A stretch of 64,000 nt of DNA from Janthinobacterium sp. PAMC25594 (GCF_019443505.1 NZ_CP080377.1:5456001-5520000); one strand, 5' to 3'; shown: positions 45,066 to 57,187, numbered from the stretch's first letter. The notes: generated from the letters alone by a model not told the origin. Program-made: numbers and translations.

Positions 45066-45473
45066 TTAATACTCGCGTGGCGTGGTGCCGTAGTAGCTAT
45101 GGATCGAATTGGCCCACGCCTGGTCCGCCATGTTCGGCCAGTTATCCGTGTCGAAGCCGGGCGCGTTTTCGATGCGTTCCTTGTCGACGTTGAGCGTGAA
45201 GCGCTTGTTGACGGTGTCGAGCAGCAGCGCTTCCCAGGGCACAGCGAACAGCTTTTCGCCGATGGTGAAGACGCCACCGTGCGACATGACGGCGTAGGCA
45301 ATTTTGCCGCTGCGCATGTCGATCATGATTTCCTTGATTTCGCCCAGGTGTTCATCCTTGGCGTTGTGCACATGGTCGCCGATCAGGGTGTCGGCACCCA
45401 TCAGTTCAGGGCCGGGGCCTTTGTGGCCGCGGTTGACATACATGCCGTAGGCGTCGCGTTCTTCGTAGCTCAT
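45066..45473 (-). CDS. PRC-barrel domain protein (short paralogue)
   Basis: A 135-residue PRC-barrel protein with the same core as the longer protein at 2443-3006 (GPELMGADTLIGDHVHNAKDEHLGEIKEIMIDMR, KLFAVPWEALLLD, NNWPNM-like tail). It lacks the Ser/Gly-rich extension. The ATG at 45473 follows GGAGG. Function unknown. Confidence 0.85.
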   Translation of the reverse strand: MSYEERDAYGMYVNRGHKGPGPELMGADTLIGDHVHNAKDEHLGEIKEIMIDMRSGKIAYAVMSHGGVFTIGEKLFAVPWEALLLDTVNKRFTLNVDKERIENAPGFDTDNWPNMADQAWANSIHSYYGTTPREY

Positions 45474-45675
45474 GGTGGACCTCCTGTTGAAAAATCCCAG
45501 TCTGCGGCCAGGGCGCGGCAGGGTCTGTTCGCTCGCCCACACAAATTAAGGAATTGAAAATATTTTAATTATTACTATTGAGTAATTTTGTTGTGCGTAG
45601 ACCGCAGGAGCGGGGGTGATCGTCGGCATTTGGCGCAAATTTCCACGCGCGGGGGGCGACGCAGGCGGGCTTTAG

Positions 45676-48798
<3,123 letters not shown>

Positions 48799-48818
48799 GC
48801 TGATGTAAAACCCACTGG

Positions 48819-48846
48819 CCGGCCGGAGATATCCGGCCGGTTTGTT
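48819..48846 (+). terminator. terminator-like hairpin after eno
   Basis: CCGGCCGG (48819-48826) pairs with CCGGCCGG (48833-48840) around 6 nt, followed by TTTGTT. It sits just before ftsB, so it may attenuate read-through into that gene. Confidence 0.6.
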
Positions 48847-48859
48847 AACTGAATGTCCC

Positions 48860-49183
48860 ATGCGCCTGATTACGCTCGCCCTGGCAGCCCTGCTGCTGCT
48901 GATCCAATTTCCCCTCTGGCTGGGTAAAGGCGGCTGGCTGCGTGTTGCCGACATGGAAGCCCAAGTGGCGCAGGCCAACAAGAAGAATATGGAATTGAAG
49001 GCGAGAAACGCCAAGCTCGAATCCGAAGTGCGCGACCTGAAAGATGGTACGGGTGCCGTCGAGGAGCGTGCCCGCTATGAGCTGGGCATGGTCAAACAGA
49101 ATGAGATTTTCGTGCAGATCGTGCGCAAGGGCCAGACCCCGCCACTGCTGGAAACACCGGTGGACGCTGCTGCGCCACATTAA
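48860..49183 (+). CDS. ftsB: cell-division protein FtsB
   Basis: A 107-residue bitopic protein: N-terminal TM helix ([18 protein letters not shown]) then a coiled coil ([31 protein letters not shown]) with a conserved [19 protein letters not shown] segment. FtsB joins FtsL and FtsQ in the divisome. The pyrG-eno-ftsB order is usual for betaproteobacteria. The ATG at 48860 is used; a TTG at 48842 lies upstream. Behind the gene a stem (49206-49213/49222-49229) may terminate it. Confidence 0.9.
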   Translation: MRLITLALAALLLLIQFPLWLGKGGWLRVADMEAQVAQANKKNMELKARNAKLESEVRDLKDGTGAVEERARYELGMVKQNEIFVQIVRKGQTPPLLETPVDAAAPH

Positions 49184-49270
49184 GATAGTACGACTTCCCG
49201 CTTGCCAGCCTGGACCGATTGCCAGGCTGACATATCACTTTATGACTGCTACTACCTTGCTGCTTGCTGA

Positions 49271-49363
49271 TTAGAAACGGGCTTTGCCGGTCGAGATCAG
49301 GTAGAAATGGATGCCGGTAACGACGACGGCTACGGCGATCAGTGCGGTTTCGAGAATCATCAT
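49271..49363 (-). CDS. 30-residue membrane microprotein
   Basis: A short frame encoding MMILETALIAVAVVVTGIHF and ten more residues, almost all hydrophobic except a final KARF. It has an AAAGGA site 8 nt before its ATG. It sits 26 bp downstream of a same-strand 93-residue gene, so the two are likely co-transcribed. It is a predicted single-pass membrane peptide; function unknown. Confidence 0.6.
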   Translation of the reverse strand: MMILETALIAVAVVVTGIHFYLISTGKARF

Positions 49364-49389
49364 ATAAAAATCCTTTCGTGTATATTGAG

Positions 49390-49671
49390 TTAGCCGCGCG
49401 AGGCCAGGAAACGCAATTCCGAGGCCAGATTCGGCATCAGGTGCTCGTAGCGGGCCGCTTCCGAGTTCAGCAGGGCGATGTCGCGCTTGCTTGGGCGCAC
49501 ATAGCGCTGTTCTTCGGCGCTGCTGGTGTTCGTGGTGATGACTTCCTTCTGTGCCAGTTCGCTGTACGGCTTGGAAGCGAGCAGGGCGCCCAGGAAGGCG
49601 CGCGTGGCGCGGCCCAGGTTGCTGAAGTAGTTGTCGTTGTCGTTGCTGTAGGTGTTGGTAAAAGTGGACAT
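49390..49671 (-). CDS. conserved small protein of unknown function
   Basis: A 93-residue protein with SNLGRATRAFLGALLASKP in its middle, a C-terminal helix NSEAARYEHLMPNLASELRFLASRG and a Ser/Thr/Asn-rich N-terminus. The ATG at 49671 follows GGAGGG. No signal peptide. The region FLGALLA is mildly hydrophobic and could contact a membrane. Unrecognised family; likely operon with the membrane microprotein after it. Confidence 0.65.
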   Translation of the reverse strand: MSTFTNTYSNDNDNYFSNLGRATRAFLGALLASKPYSELAQKEVITTNTSSAEEQRYVRPSKRDIALLNSEAARYEHLMPNLASELRFLASRG

Positions 49672-49765
49672 ATGCCCTCCATGAATGGTCTGTTGTTGCA
49701 TTGCACAATAATGGAGTTTGCGATATGCGTCCAATTTCAAATTCCAATTTCAGAAATTCAAGAAA

Positions 49766-49799
49766 CGAATAATAAGGGCGTAGCTGTCGGCCACGCCCT
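49766..49799 (-). terminator. terminator of the phosphodiesterase operon
   Basis: On the minus strand AGGGCGT (49799-49793) pairs with ACGCCCT (49781-49775), followed by TTATTATTCG. It lies 24 bp past the end of the phosphodiesterase gene. Confidence 0.65.
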
Positions 49800-49823
49800 G
49801 AAATTAAAATTGTTACGAAATGT

Positions 49824-50966
49824 TTATCCGGCGGCGATGCGTCCCAGGCCCGGATCGTCGCTGAAAAAGCCGTCCAGTCCCGTTTCGATATAGCGCCGCA
49901 TTTCCGCCACGGATCCCGCTTCGTTGCGCGCATTTTCTCCATTGCCATCGCGGAAGTCGGCCGCCAGGAAACGGTTTTCTGGCCGGAAGGTCCACGTGTG
50001 CAACAGCAGGCCCGCCTGGTGCGCATCGTCGACGATGGTCGTGGGCGCAGCCAGGCGCTGGTCGGCGCCCAACGCGATGACGCCTCGCGTGGGCGGCGCC
50101 ACCACGTCCGCGTAGGCGGCGATGTCACGCAAGCCGGCCGGCGTCGTCATCTGCCCGAAGGTCAGCTTGCCACCGGCCTTGACGACATCCATGGGGCGCA
50201 CCTCGCCGCCCACCACCAGCTGCATCAGGCGCACGTTGGCGCGCCGTCCCAGCTTCTCGCGCAGGTACTTCAAATTGGCCACTTCGAAGGACTGGATTTC
50301 GATCGGCGCGCGGCGCGTGTATTCGTGTGCCAGCATGGTCGACAGGAAACGGTCTTCCAGCGCCAGGCCCGCATCGCGGAAATAGGTGGAACTTTTCAGC
50401 TCCGGCACGAGGCCGATGACGCGGCCGCTGGCGGCAGATTGCGCTGCAACAAAATCGATGATTTCTTCCCACGTGGGGATCTGGAATTGGCCATCGTACA
50501 AGGTGTTGCCGGTGCGTACTTTCGGCAAGCGTTCGATGGCGCGCAGGGTTTTCAGTTCCGCCAGCGTAAAGTCGTCGACGAACCAGCCGTCGTGCCATTC
50601 GCCGTCGACCATCTTCTTGCCGCGCCGGCTGGCAAATTCAGGCCGGCGCGCCACGTCGGTGGTGTCGATCAGGTTGCTTTCGTGGCGCGCCACGAGGATG
50701 CCGTCGCGCGTGGCGACCAGGTCCGGCTCGACGTAATCGGCGCCATCGAGGATTGCCTTGGCGTACGACGCCAGCGTGTGCTCGGGGCGCAGGGCGCTGG
50801 CGCCCCGGTGGGCGAACACCAGCGGACGCGCGGGAGGCGGAGCCAGCAGGCCGGCGGCAAAGCCCGGTGCGGCGGCCAGGGCCAGGCCGCCGGCTGCTGC
50901 CTGGACGAAGCTGCGGCGCGAAAAGTGCCGTTGCGGCAGCACAGGGGCGAGATGCGGCGCGCGCAT
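49824..50966 (-). CDS. glpQ: Tat-exported glycerophosphodiester phosphodiesterase
   Basis: A 380-residue GDPD enzyme. The N-terminus has a twin-arginine signal, FSRRSFVQAAAGGLALAA, placing it in the periplasm. The catalytic domain shows HRGASALRPEHT, the metal-binding E-x-D in DYVEPDL, and ARHE with the second His. It hydrolyses glycerophosphodiesters to glycerol-3-phosphate and an alcohol. Its start overlaps the stop of the receptor gene (TGATG), so both are expressed together, behind Pho boxes. Confidence 0.88.
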   Translation of the reverse strand: MRAPHLAPVLPQRHFSRRSFVQAAAGGLALAAAPGFAAGLLAPPPARPLVFAHRGASALRPEHTLASYAKAILDGADYVEPDLVATRDGILVARHESNLIDTTDVARRPEFASRRGKKMVDGEWHDGWFVDDFTLAELKTLRAIERLPKVRTGNTLYDGQFQIPTWEEIIDFVAAQSAASGRVIGLVPELKSSTYFRDAGLALEDRFLSTMLAHEYTRRAPIEIQSFEVANLKYLREKLGRRANVRLMQLVVGGEVRPMDVVKAGGKLTFGQMTTPAGLRDIAAYADVVAPPTRGVIALGADQRLAAPTTIVDDAHQAGLLLHTWTFRPENRFLAADFRDGNGENARNEAGSVAEMRRYIETGLDGFFSDDPGLGRIAAG

Positions 50967-53380
50967 CAGAAATCCGCCGTCAGGGTCAAAAAGCCCTGGC
51001 GCGGGGCGATGGGGAAGGTGTTGTACGTCTTGTCGGCCGCGCCCACCACCACGTTCAGCGAGCCCTCGCGGTTGGCCAGGTTGCTGACGTTCAAGCGCCA
51101 GCGCGGGTTTTTCAGCCAGCTGGCCATGGCCGGCAGCTTGCCCGACACGCCAAGGCCCATCAGGAAATAGCTGGGGACCGATAAATCGTTGGTGTACGTC
51201 GCGTAGCGCTTGCCCACATAGTCCCCCGTCAGTTGCACTTCGATATCGCCAAACGTAGCCGAGGCCACGAACTTGTTCAGCCATTCCGGCGAGCCGGGCA
51301 CGTTCTTGCCGGCCGTCAGCACCAGCGCGGCGCCATTGTTGTAGTTGTCCGCGTACTGCGAGCGGTTGTACGACAGGGCATTGTAGAACGAGAAATTGTT
51401 GCCAAAGTGCACGGTACCGGCGATGTCGATGCCGTCCGTGCGCACGCTGCCCACGTTGGCCAGCACGGGGTTGCCGCCGATGATGGAGGAAATCACGGGC
51501 GTGGGGCTGATCTGCAGCAAACGGTTGCTGAAATCGACGTGGTACACATTGACCTGGCCATCGATGGCCGTGATGGCGCCCAGGTTCAATGGGTGGCTGC
51601 CGCGCACGCCCACTTCATAGGTGAGGGCCGTTTCCGGCTTGGCATCGCGCTTGAACAGGTCGAACGCGGCCTGGCTCGACAAGCTCCATGGCGAGGCGCC
51701 GCCGCCGCCATAGGTGACGAACTGGCGCATGTTTTTCTGGATATTGAAGTACAGCTGGTCTTGCGGCGTGAAGTCCCAGCGCGCGCCCACTTGCGGCAGG
51801 AACCATTTTTTCGTGTTGATGGTGCCGACCGGCAAGGCCGTCGAGCCGCCGGCAATGGCGCCATTGGCTGGCTGCACGGGGAATTGGCCGTCGGCAAACT
51901 GCAGGCTGGACTTGAAGCCCGCCTGCAGCGCGATATCGGGACGGATGCGCCATTCATCCTGCAAATGCAGCTGCACCACCTTGTTGTCGATCTCGCTGCC
52001 GTACTGCGTGATCAGAGGATTGCTGGGGCGGTCATACGGCGAGGTCGGGTTGTTGACGTCCAGCGCATACCAGCGGCGGTAGGCGGACGAGCGGTTGTGT
52101 TCCAGCCACAGGCCCGCTTCCAGCTGGTGATTGCCGATTTCCTTGCGCAAGGTGGAAAGGAAGCCGCCGCGCTTGATGTCGTATTCCGTTGTGCGCACGG
52201 CGTAGCCCGAGTTGCCGAACACCTGTTTCAGGTTCTGTTTCGGGTAGTACACGCTGAACAGGCCCGGCAAGCCGGCCACGCCGATGGGGCCGGCCACCAC
52301 GCCCGCGCCGTCATCCTTGTGGTAGTACACCTGGTTCGACCACGTCATGCCATCGGACAAGTTGGCGTCGAACTTGGCATACGCCAGGTAATCGGTGCGC
52401 TGTGCGTCGCTGTAGTAATTGCGGTAATTGTTGCCGTCGGCGGCCGGCGTCGCGCCCGTCGGCGACAGGTAATTGAGGGCCGCCTTGAAGTCGGGATACA
52501 GGAAGGGGCGCGTGTACGGTGCGCTCGTCTCGCCCTTCACGTGCACGGTGCTGTCTTCGTTCGGCTCGATCTTGTCCGAGTAATTGAAGAACAGGGTCAG
52601 CTTGCCCGCTTCGCTGCGGTTGACGTATTTGGCGTTGAACTGGTCGCCGCCCTGGCGCGCATCGAAGTCCCAGGCGCGCGCTTCGTGGTGCAGGATGGAA
52701 AAATAGGCGCTGCTGCCGTCGCCGAAGGCGCCCGTGTCGTAGCGGGCAAACGTGCGCGAGGTGCGGTGGCTGCCCACCGTTTGCTGCACGCTGGCGCCTT
52801 GCGTGGCCAGCGGGTCGCTGGAATAGGTTTCGATGGTGCCGCCCAGGTTGCTGGTCGAGGCCGTCGCCAGGTCGCCCGCGCCCGAGGACAGCACGACGCT
52901 GCGCACGTTTTCGCTGATCACGGCGCGCTGCGGCGACAGACCGTTGTAGTTGCCGTACTGCTGGTCTCCGAGCGGCACGCCATCCATGGTGTAGCCGAGT
53001 TGCTGGCCGGAAAAGCCATGCACGAACAGCGACAGGTTTTGTTCGTTGTTGCCCCATGGATCGGCCGTCTGGAAGCTGACGCCAGGCAAGGTTTGCAAGG
53101 CTTTCAGGGGATTCGTGCCGGGCAGGATTTTTTGGATTTCATTCTTGCTCAGGGCGACTGAAGAACGCGTCTTGCGCGAGGAAATCTCCACGGTGGCCAT
53201 CGGTGCGTTGTCGTCGGCAGCCGGGGCAGCAGAGGCTCCCATGTCGGTAGTGGCGGCGGCCACGGCGGCGGCCACGGCCGTTTGCGCCAGGGCAGGCAAA
53301 CTCAAGCCAGCGGCGCAGGCGCCCAGCAAAACATGGAAGGAATGGCGGCGCAGGGCCAGCGTCAAGTGGGTGGTCATCAT
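50966..53380 (-). CDS. Pho-type TonB-dependent receptor
   Basis: An 804-residue outer-membrane receptor with signal peptide ending LPALAQT, plug (ILPGTNPLKALQTLPGVSFQTADPWGNNEQ, LGYTMDGVPLGDQQYGNYNG) and terminal LTLTADF. The neighbouring periplasmic phosphodiesterase and four Pho half-sites upstream suggest uptake of a phosphorus compound such as a glycerophosphodiester or phosphonate-type nutrient (inference). Confidence 0.88.
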   Translation of the reverse strand: MMTTHLTLALRRHSFHVLLGACAAGLSLPALAQTAVAAAVAAATTDMGASAAPAADDNAPMATVEISSRKTRSSVALSKNEIQKILPGTNPLKALQTLPGVSFQTADPWGNNEQNLSLFVHGFSGQQLGYTMDGVPLGDQQYGNYNGLSPQRAVISENVRSVVLSSGAGDLATASTSNLGGTIETYSSDPLATQGASVQQTVGSHRTSRTFARYDTGAFGDGSSAYFSILHHEARAWDFDARQGGDQFNAKYVNRSEAGKLTLFFNYSDKIEPNEDSTVHVKGETSAPYTRPFLYPDFKAALNYLSPTGATPAADGNNYRNYYSDAQRTDYLAYAKFDANLSDGMTWSNQVYYHKDDGAGVVAGPIGVAGLPGLFSVYYPKQNLKQVFGNSGYAVRTTEYDIKRGGFLSTLRKEIGNHQLEAGLWLEHNRSSAYRRWYALDVNNPTSPYDRPSNPLITQYGSEIDNKVVQLHLQDEWRIRPDIALQAGFKSSLQFADGQFPVQPANGAIAGGSTALPVGTINTKKWFLPQVGARWDFTPQDQLYFNIQKNMRQFVTYGGGGASPWSLSSQAAFDLFKRDAKPETALTYEVGVRGSHPLNLGAITAIDGQVNVYHVDFSNRLLQISPTPVISSIIGGNPVLANVGSVRTDGIDIAGTVHFGNNFSFYNALSYNRSQYADNYNNGAALVLTAGKNVPGSPEWLNKFVASATFGDIEVQLTGDYVGKRYATYTNDLSVPSYFLMGLGVSGKLPAMASWLKNPRWRLNVSNLANREGSLNVVVGAADKTYNTFPIAPRQGFLTLTADF

Positions 53381-53432
53381 CAGCCTGTGGAAAGTGGGAA
53401 GTAATACAAGCTGCGCAGCGTAACGGCGGCGC

Positions 53433-53472
53433 GTGACGGGCTGATGACGTACTGATGACGGAACGATGACAG
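53433..53472 (-). promoter_or_regulatory. double Pho box (four half-sites)
   Basis: On the minus strand the 7-mers CTGTCAT, CCGTCAT, ACGTCAT and CCGTCAC occur at exact 11-bp spacing, each separated by 4 bp. This is the arrangement of two tandem PhoB boxes (consensus CTGTCAT-N4-CTGTCAY). It lies 53 bp before the receptor start. Confidence 0.8.
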
Positions 53473-53473
53473 T

Positions 53474-53504
53474 GGAAACAATGGCGCCGCCTCAAGGGCG
53501 GCGC
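53474..53504 (-). terminator. terminator of hslO
   Basis: On the minus strand GCGCCGCC (53504-53497) pairs with GGCGGCGC (53491-53484), followed by CATTGTTTCC. It lies 28 bp past the hslO stop and just before the Pho box region. Confidence 0.6.
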
Positions 53505-53531
53505 GGCAGATTCATTGCGAAACTGTAATGC

Positions 53532-54512
53532 TTAGTTAATGCTCGCGGCTGGCGGAATCAAGACCTCTGCCGGCGCATCCGTGATGAACAGCTGCGCGCA
53601 ATCGACCTTGTCGAACTCGTAGTGCTGGCCGCAGAAATCACAGTTCACGCCCACTTTCCCCACTTCGTCGAGGGTGCCGTTGACTTCTTCCTCGCCCAGC
53701 ATCTTGAGCATATTGCCCACTTTTTCGCGCGTGCAGCTGCAATGGAAGCTTGGGTGCAGCGGGTCGAAGACGCGGATGGTTTCTTCCCAGAACAAGCGCT
53801 GCATCAGGGTCTCGATGTCGGTGGCGAGGATTTCTTCCTCTTTCAGGGTCGACGCCAGCATCACGGCGCGGTGCCATGTATCCAATGCAACTTCTTCCGA
53901 GACAGGCGTCGCTTCGGCCTTGCCGCCATGGTGGGGCAGCTTTTGCAGCAGCAGGCCGCGCGAGACGCTGTCGTCCGTGGCCAGCCACAGACGCGTGTCG
54001 AGCTGTTCCGAACGCAACATGTAGTTTTCGATCACGGTCGCCATGTCGTCGCCGTCCAGCGGCACGATGCCCTGGTACGGTTGCTGGCCCGGCACCTTGT
54101 CGGCCGGGTCCAGGGTGATGATGAAGCGGCCCTTGCCCGTGGCGTTGAGCAATTGCGGCACGGTGGCGACGTCGGGGATGGCGGCGTCCGGGTCCAGCTT
54201 GGCCGTGGCGCGCAGGCGCAGGTCGGAATCGCATTCGACGACCATCAGGCGCACGGGACCGTCACCGTGGATTTGCATGATGATGGAGCCGTTGAATTTC
54301 AGGTTGGCCGACAGCAGGGCGGCGGCGGCCACCATTTCGCCCAGCACTTTTTTCACGGCCGCCGGATAGGCGTGGCGCGACACCACTTCTTGCCAGGTGT
54401 GGGAAACGTCGATGAACTGGCCGCGCACGGCGGCGTTGTCGAAAATAAATTTTTGCAGGGTATCCTGGCCGCTAACAGCTGCGCTGACCGCGCCCGTGGT
54501 TTCAGTCGTCAT
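53532..54512 (-). CDS. hslO: redox-regulated chaperone Hsp33
   Basis: A 326-residue Hsp33. N-terminal fold with DTLQKFIFDNAAVRGQFIDVS; C-terminal zinc switch with the four cysteines C258 and C260 (CSC) and C291 and C294 (CDFC). In oxidative stress the zinc is released and the chaperone becomes active in the cytoplasm. Start at ATG 54512; 4 bp follow the carbonic-anhydrase-like gene, so the two form an operon. Confidence 0.95.
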   Translation of the reverse strand: MTTETTGAVSAAVSGQDTLQKFIFDNAAVRGQFIDVSHTWQEVVSRHAYPAAVKKVLGEMVAAAALLSANLKFNGSIIMQIHGDGPVRLMVVECDSDLRLRATAKLDPDAAIPDVATVPQLLNATGKGRFIITLDPADKVPGQQPYQGIVPLDGDDMATVIENYMLRSEQLDTRLWLATDDSVSRGLLLQKLPHHGGKAEATPVSEEVALDTWHRAVMLASTLKEEEILATDIETLMQRLFWEETIRVFDPLHPSFHCSCTREKVGNMLKMLGEEEVNGTLDEVGKVGVNCDFCGQHYEFDKVDCAQLFITDAPAEVLIPPAASIN

Positions 54513-54516
54513 TCTC

Positions 54517-55041
54517 TTATCCAATCTTCTTGAGTTGCGTATTAAATAGCTGGCCGCGTTGCACATAGTTCACGGCGTTGCCTTGTAGCCTGGTGATATC
54601 GTCTGCCGTCAGGGTCCGCACGGCTTTCGCCGGCGAGCCGATGATCAGCATATTGTCGGGAAATTCCTTGCCTTCCGTGACCAGCGCGCCCGCGCCGACC
54701 AGGCACCCTTTGCCGATCTTCGCGCCGTTCAGGATCACGGCCTGGATGCCGATCAGGGCGCCATCGCCGATCGTGCAGCCATGCAGCATCGCCTGGTGGC
54801 CGATGGTCACGTTCTGGCCGATGTCCAGCGGGTAGCCGGGGTCCGTGTGCAGTACGGCGCCTTCCTGCACATTGCTGTTGGCGCCCACGGTGATGCGTTC
54901 ATTGTCGCCGCGAAGCGTCGCGCCGAACCATACGGAGGTATTCGCTTCCAGCGTCACCTTGCCGATCACGTTGGCCGTGTCGGCAACAAAAGCGGAAGCG
55001 TCAATCTGTGGCGCATCGGCGCCCAATTGGTAGAGTGTCAT
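54517..55041 (-). CDS. gamma carbonic anhydrase-like protein
   Basis: A 174-residue left-handed beta-helix protein with hexapeptide repeats (VIGKVTLEANTSVWFGATLRGDN, IGHQAMLHGCTIGDGALIGIQAVI). Histidines in VLHTDP, IGHQ and MLHGC match the metal site of gamma carbonic anhydrases. Family also includes YrdA-type proteins of unknown activity. Upstream gene of hslO. Confidence 0.85.
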   Translation of the reverse strand: MTLYQLGADAPQIDASAFVADTANVIGKVTLEANTSVWFGATLRGDNERITVGANSNVQEGAVLHTDPGYPLDIGQNVTIGHQAMLHGCTIGDGALIGIQAVILNGAKIGKGCLVGAGALVTEGKEFPDNMLIIGSPAKAVRTLTADDITRLQGNAVNYVQRGQLFNTQLKKIG

Positions 55042-55169
55042 CGTTAGCCTGTGGCGGTGGTGGAAGCGCCGGGCTGGCCGGACGCGGAAGTTTTACTGAT
55101 TTGCTTACCTACTGTGTACGCTATTTTACGCTGTTGCAGGGCAAGTCCTGGCGCCGACCGCCAATCCGG

Positions 55170-55191
55170 TATAATAATCGAACGGTCGTAC
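55170..55191 (+). promoter_or_regulatory. -10 with TetR-like operator candidate
   Basis: TATAAT (55170-55175) is followed by GAACGGTCGTAC (55180-55191), a core like TetR-family AACGNTCGTT sites. It lies 70 bp before the hydrolase start in the 220-bp intergenic region, which otherwise shows no gene. Confidence 0.3.
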
Positions 55192-55261
55192 TTTTATACT
55201 CGCACTATTTACAGACACAGCATGTGGCGCCATCCGCGCTACTTTCAAGGCAGGCAATCAG

Positions 55262-56149
55262 ATGAAACCCATGAAACTTTCCCGTTCCGAATTCATCAAC
55301 ATCCGCGGTGCCCGCACGCATGTGCGCCACTGGGGCCGCGAAGGCGCGCCCATCCTGTTCATGGTGCACGGCTGGATGGACGTGGCCGCCTCGTTCCAGT
55401 TCGTCGTCGACGAATTGCAAGGCGACTGGCATGTGATCGCCCCCGACTGGCGCGGTTTTGGCCTGAGCGATTACACGCAATCGGACACCTACTGGTTCCC
55501 CGATTACCTGGCCGACCTGGACGCCATGCTGCTGCATTATTCGCCGGACGCGCCCGTCAAGCTGCTCGGCCACAGCATGGGCGCCAACGTGGCCGGCCTG
55601 TACGCGGGCGTGCGGCCCGAGCGCATCAGCCGCTTCATCAACCTGGAAGGCTTCGGCATGATGGCGACGAAGCCCGAGCAGGCGCCGGGCCGCTACGCCA
55701 AGTGGCTAGCTGAATTGCGCGAGCCGCCCGCCATGCGCAGCTATCCGAGCCAACAGGCCGTGGCCGAGCGCCTGCAAAAGACCAATCCGCGCCTGCCCGA
55801 CGCGCGCGCGGCCTTCCTGGCCGAGCACTGGTCGGCGCAGAACGAGGCGGGCGAGTGGGACATCCTGGGCGACCCGCGGCACAAGCGGGTCAATCCCATC
55901 CTGTACCAGGTGGAAGAAGTGATGGCATGCTGGCGCCGCATCACGGCGCCCGTGCTGTGGGTGGAGGCCGATGACACGAATATGTGGCAATGGATGGGGC
56001 CGAAGGAAGAGGCGCGCATTGAAATCGACCGGCGTTTGGCCTGCATCAAGGATGTGCGCTGCGAGATGATGGCGGATGCGGGCCACATGCTGCACCATGA
56101 CCAGCCGGCGGAGCTGGCGCGCCTGGTGGAAACCTTCCTGGCGCAGTAA
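55262..56149 (+). CDS. alpha/beta hydrolase
   Basis: A 295-residue hydrolase with MVHGWMDVAASF (oxyanion), the nucleophile elbow GHSMGAN, the acid in VLWVEADDT and the His in DAGHMLHHDQP. The substrate is unknown (lactonase, esterase or haloalkane-type members share this fold). Confidence 0.85.
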   Translation: MKPMKLSRSEFINIRGARTHVRHWGREGAPILFMVHGWMDVAASFQFVVDELQGDWHVIAPDWRGFGLSDYTQSDTYWFPDYLADLDAMLLHYSPDAPVKLLGHSMGANVAGLYAGVRPERISRFINLEGFGMMATKPEQAPGRYAKWLAELREPPAMRSYPSQQAVAERLQKTNPRLPDARAAFLAEHWSAQNEAGEWDILGDPRHKRVNPILYQVEEVMACWRRITAPVLWVEADDTNMWQWMGPKEEARIEIDRRLACIKDVRCEMMADAGHMLHHDQPAELARLVETFLAQ

Positions 56150-56251
56150 TGTGCTGGCACAACTGTGTCGCTAACGCGACTTCCTTATCGGGCAAGCAGC
56201 GTACAATGAAAACTTCTTCCATGCTGAGCCCGTGCAGGGTATTGTTTTCAC

Positions 56252-57085
56252 ATGCTTAAAGTCGACCTGCATTGTCATTCGAATATCTCCGACGGCGTGT
56301 TGTCACCGGCCGCCGTGGCCGCGCACGCGCGCAAGGCTGGCGTCGACGTGTGGGCGCTGACGGACCACGATGAAGTGTCCGGCGTCGCCGCCGCGCGCGC
56401 GGCCGCGCTGGACCTGGGCATGCGCTTCGTGGCCGGCGTGGAAATTTCCATCACCTGGGCCGGCCAGACCGTGCACATCGTGGGCTTGCAAGTCGATGAA
56501 AACAATCCGGGCCTGGTGCAGGGCTTGCACCAGACACGTTCGGGGCGCGACGCGCGCGGCCGCGAAATCGCCCGCCAGCTGGACCTGGCCGGCATCCCCG
56601 ACGCCTATGAAGGGGCCTTGAAATTTGTCGGCAACCCGGATTTGATGTCGCGCACGCACTTTGCCCGCTACATCGTGGAAACGGGGAAATGCGCGAACAT
56701 CCCTGACGTGTTCAAGAAATACCTGTCGGAAGGCAAGCCGGGCTACGTCGAGCACCGCTGGGCCACCCTGGCCGAGGCCGTGGGCTGGATACGTGGCGCG
56801 GGCGGCGTGGCCGTCATCGCCCATCCGGGCCGCTACCGCTTCAGCGACATGGCACAAGGCGTGCTGTTCGATGAATTCAAGCAACTCGGCGGCGTGGCCA
56901 TCGAAGTCGTCACGGGCAGCCATAGTCCGGACCAGTATCCGGAATACGCGCAGCTGGCCAACGCCTACGGCTTCCTCGCCTCGCGCGGCACGGATTTCCA
57001 TGCGCCGGACGAGTCGCGCGTGGATTTTGCCATGCTGCCGCCTTTGCCTGCCAACGTCACGCCCATCTGGCACGACTGGTTCTAG
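56252..57085 (+). CDS. rnm: PHP-domain 3',5'-nucleoside bisphosphate phosphatase (RNase AM)
   Basis: A 277-residue PHP phosphoesterase. VDLHCHSNISDG gives the first metal ligands, LTDHDEVSG the next, then GVEIS, SRTHFARYIVETGKC, VIAHPGRY and GTDFHAPDE. This is the YciV/Rnm group, which removes phosphates from 3',5'-nucleoside bisphosphates and trims RNA 5' ends. Placed beside yciO as in many betaproteobacteria. Confidence 0.85.
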   Translation: MLKVDLHCHSNISDGVLSPAAVAAHARKAGVDVWALTDHDEVSGVAAARAAALDLGMRFVAGVEISITWAGQTVHIVGLQVDENNPGLVQGLHQTRSGRDARGREIARQLDLAGIPDAYEGALKFVGNPDLMSRTHFARYIVETGKCANIPDVFKKYLSEGKPGYVEHRWATLAEAVGWIRGAGGVAVIAHPGRYRFSDMAQGVLFDEFKQLGGVAIEVVTGSHSPDQYPEYAQLANAYGFLASRGTDFHAPDESRVDFAMLPPLPANVTPIWHDWF

Positions 57086-57187
57086 GGCGCGGCCGGCCTG
57101 CGCCTGCGGCGCGGGCTTGAAAATACGCCCCTTCGTTCTTATCTTTTAGTTATTCTTGTCATATATAGTCATCTGGAGCCATCGCCC

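Noticed and set aside
51233..53161. A 642-codon plus-strand frame opposite the Pho-type TonB receptor gene.
   Set aside because: Antisense shadow; the receptor on the minus strand has signal peptide, plug and terminal aromatic residue.
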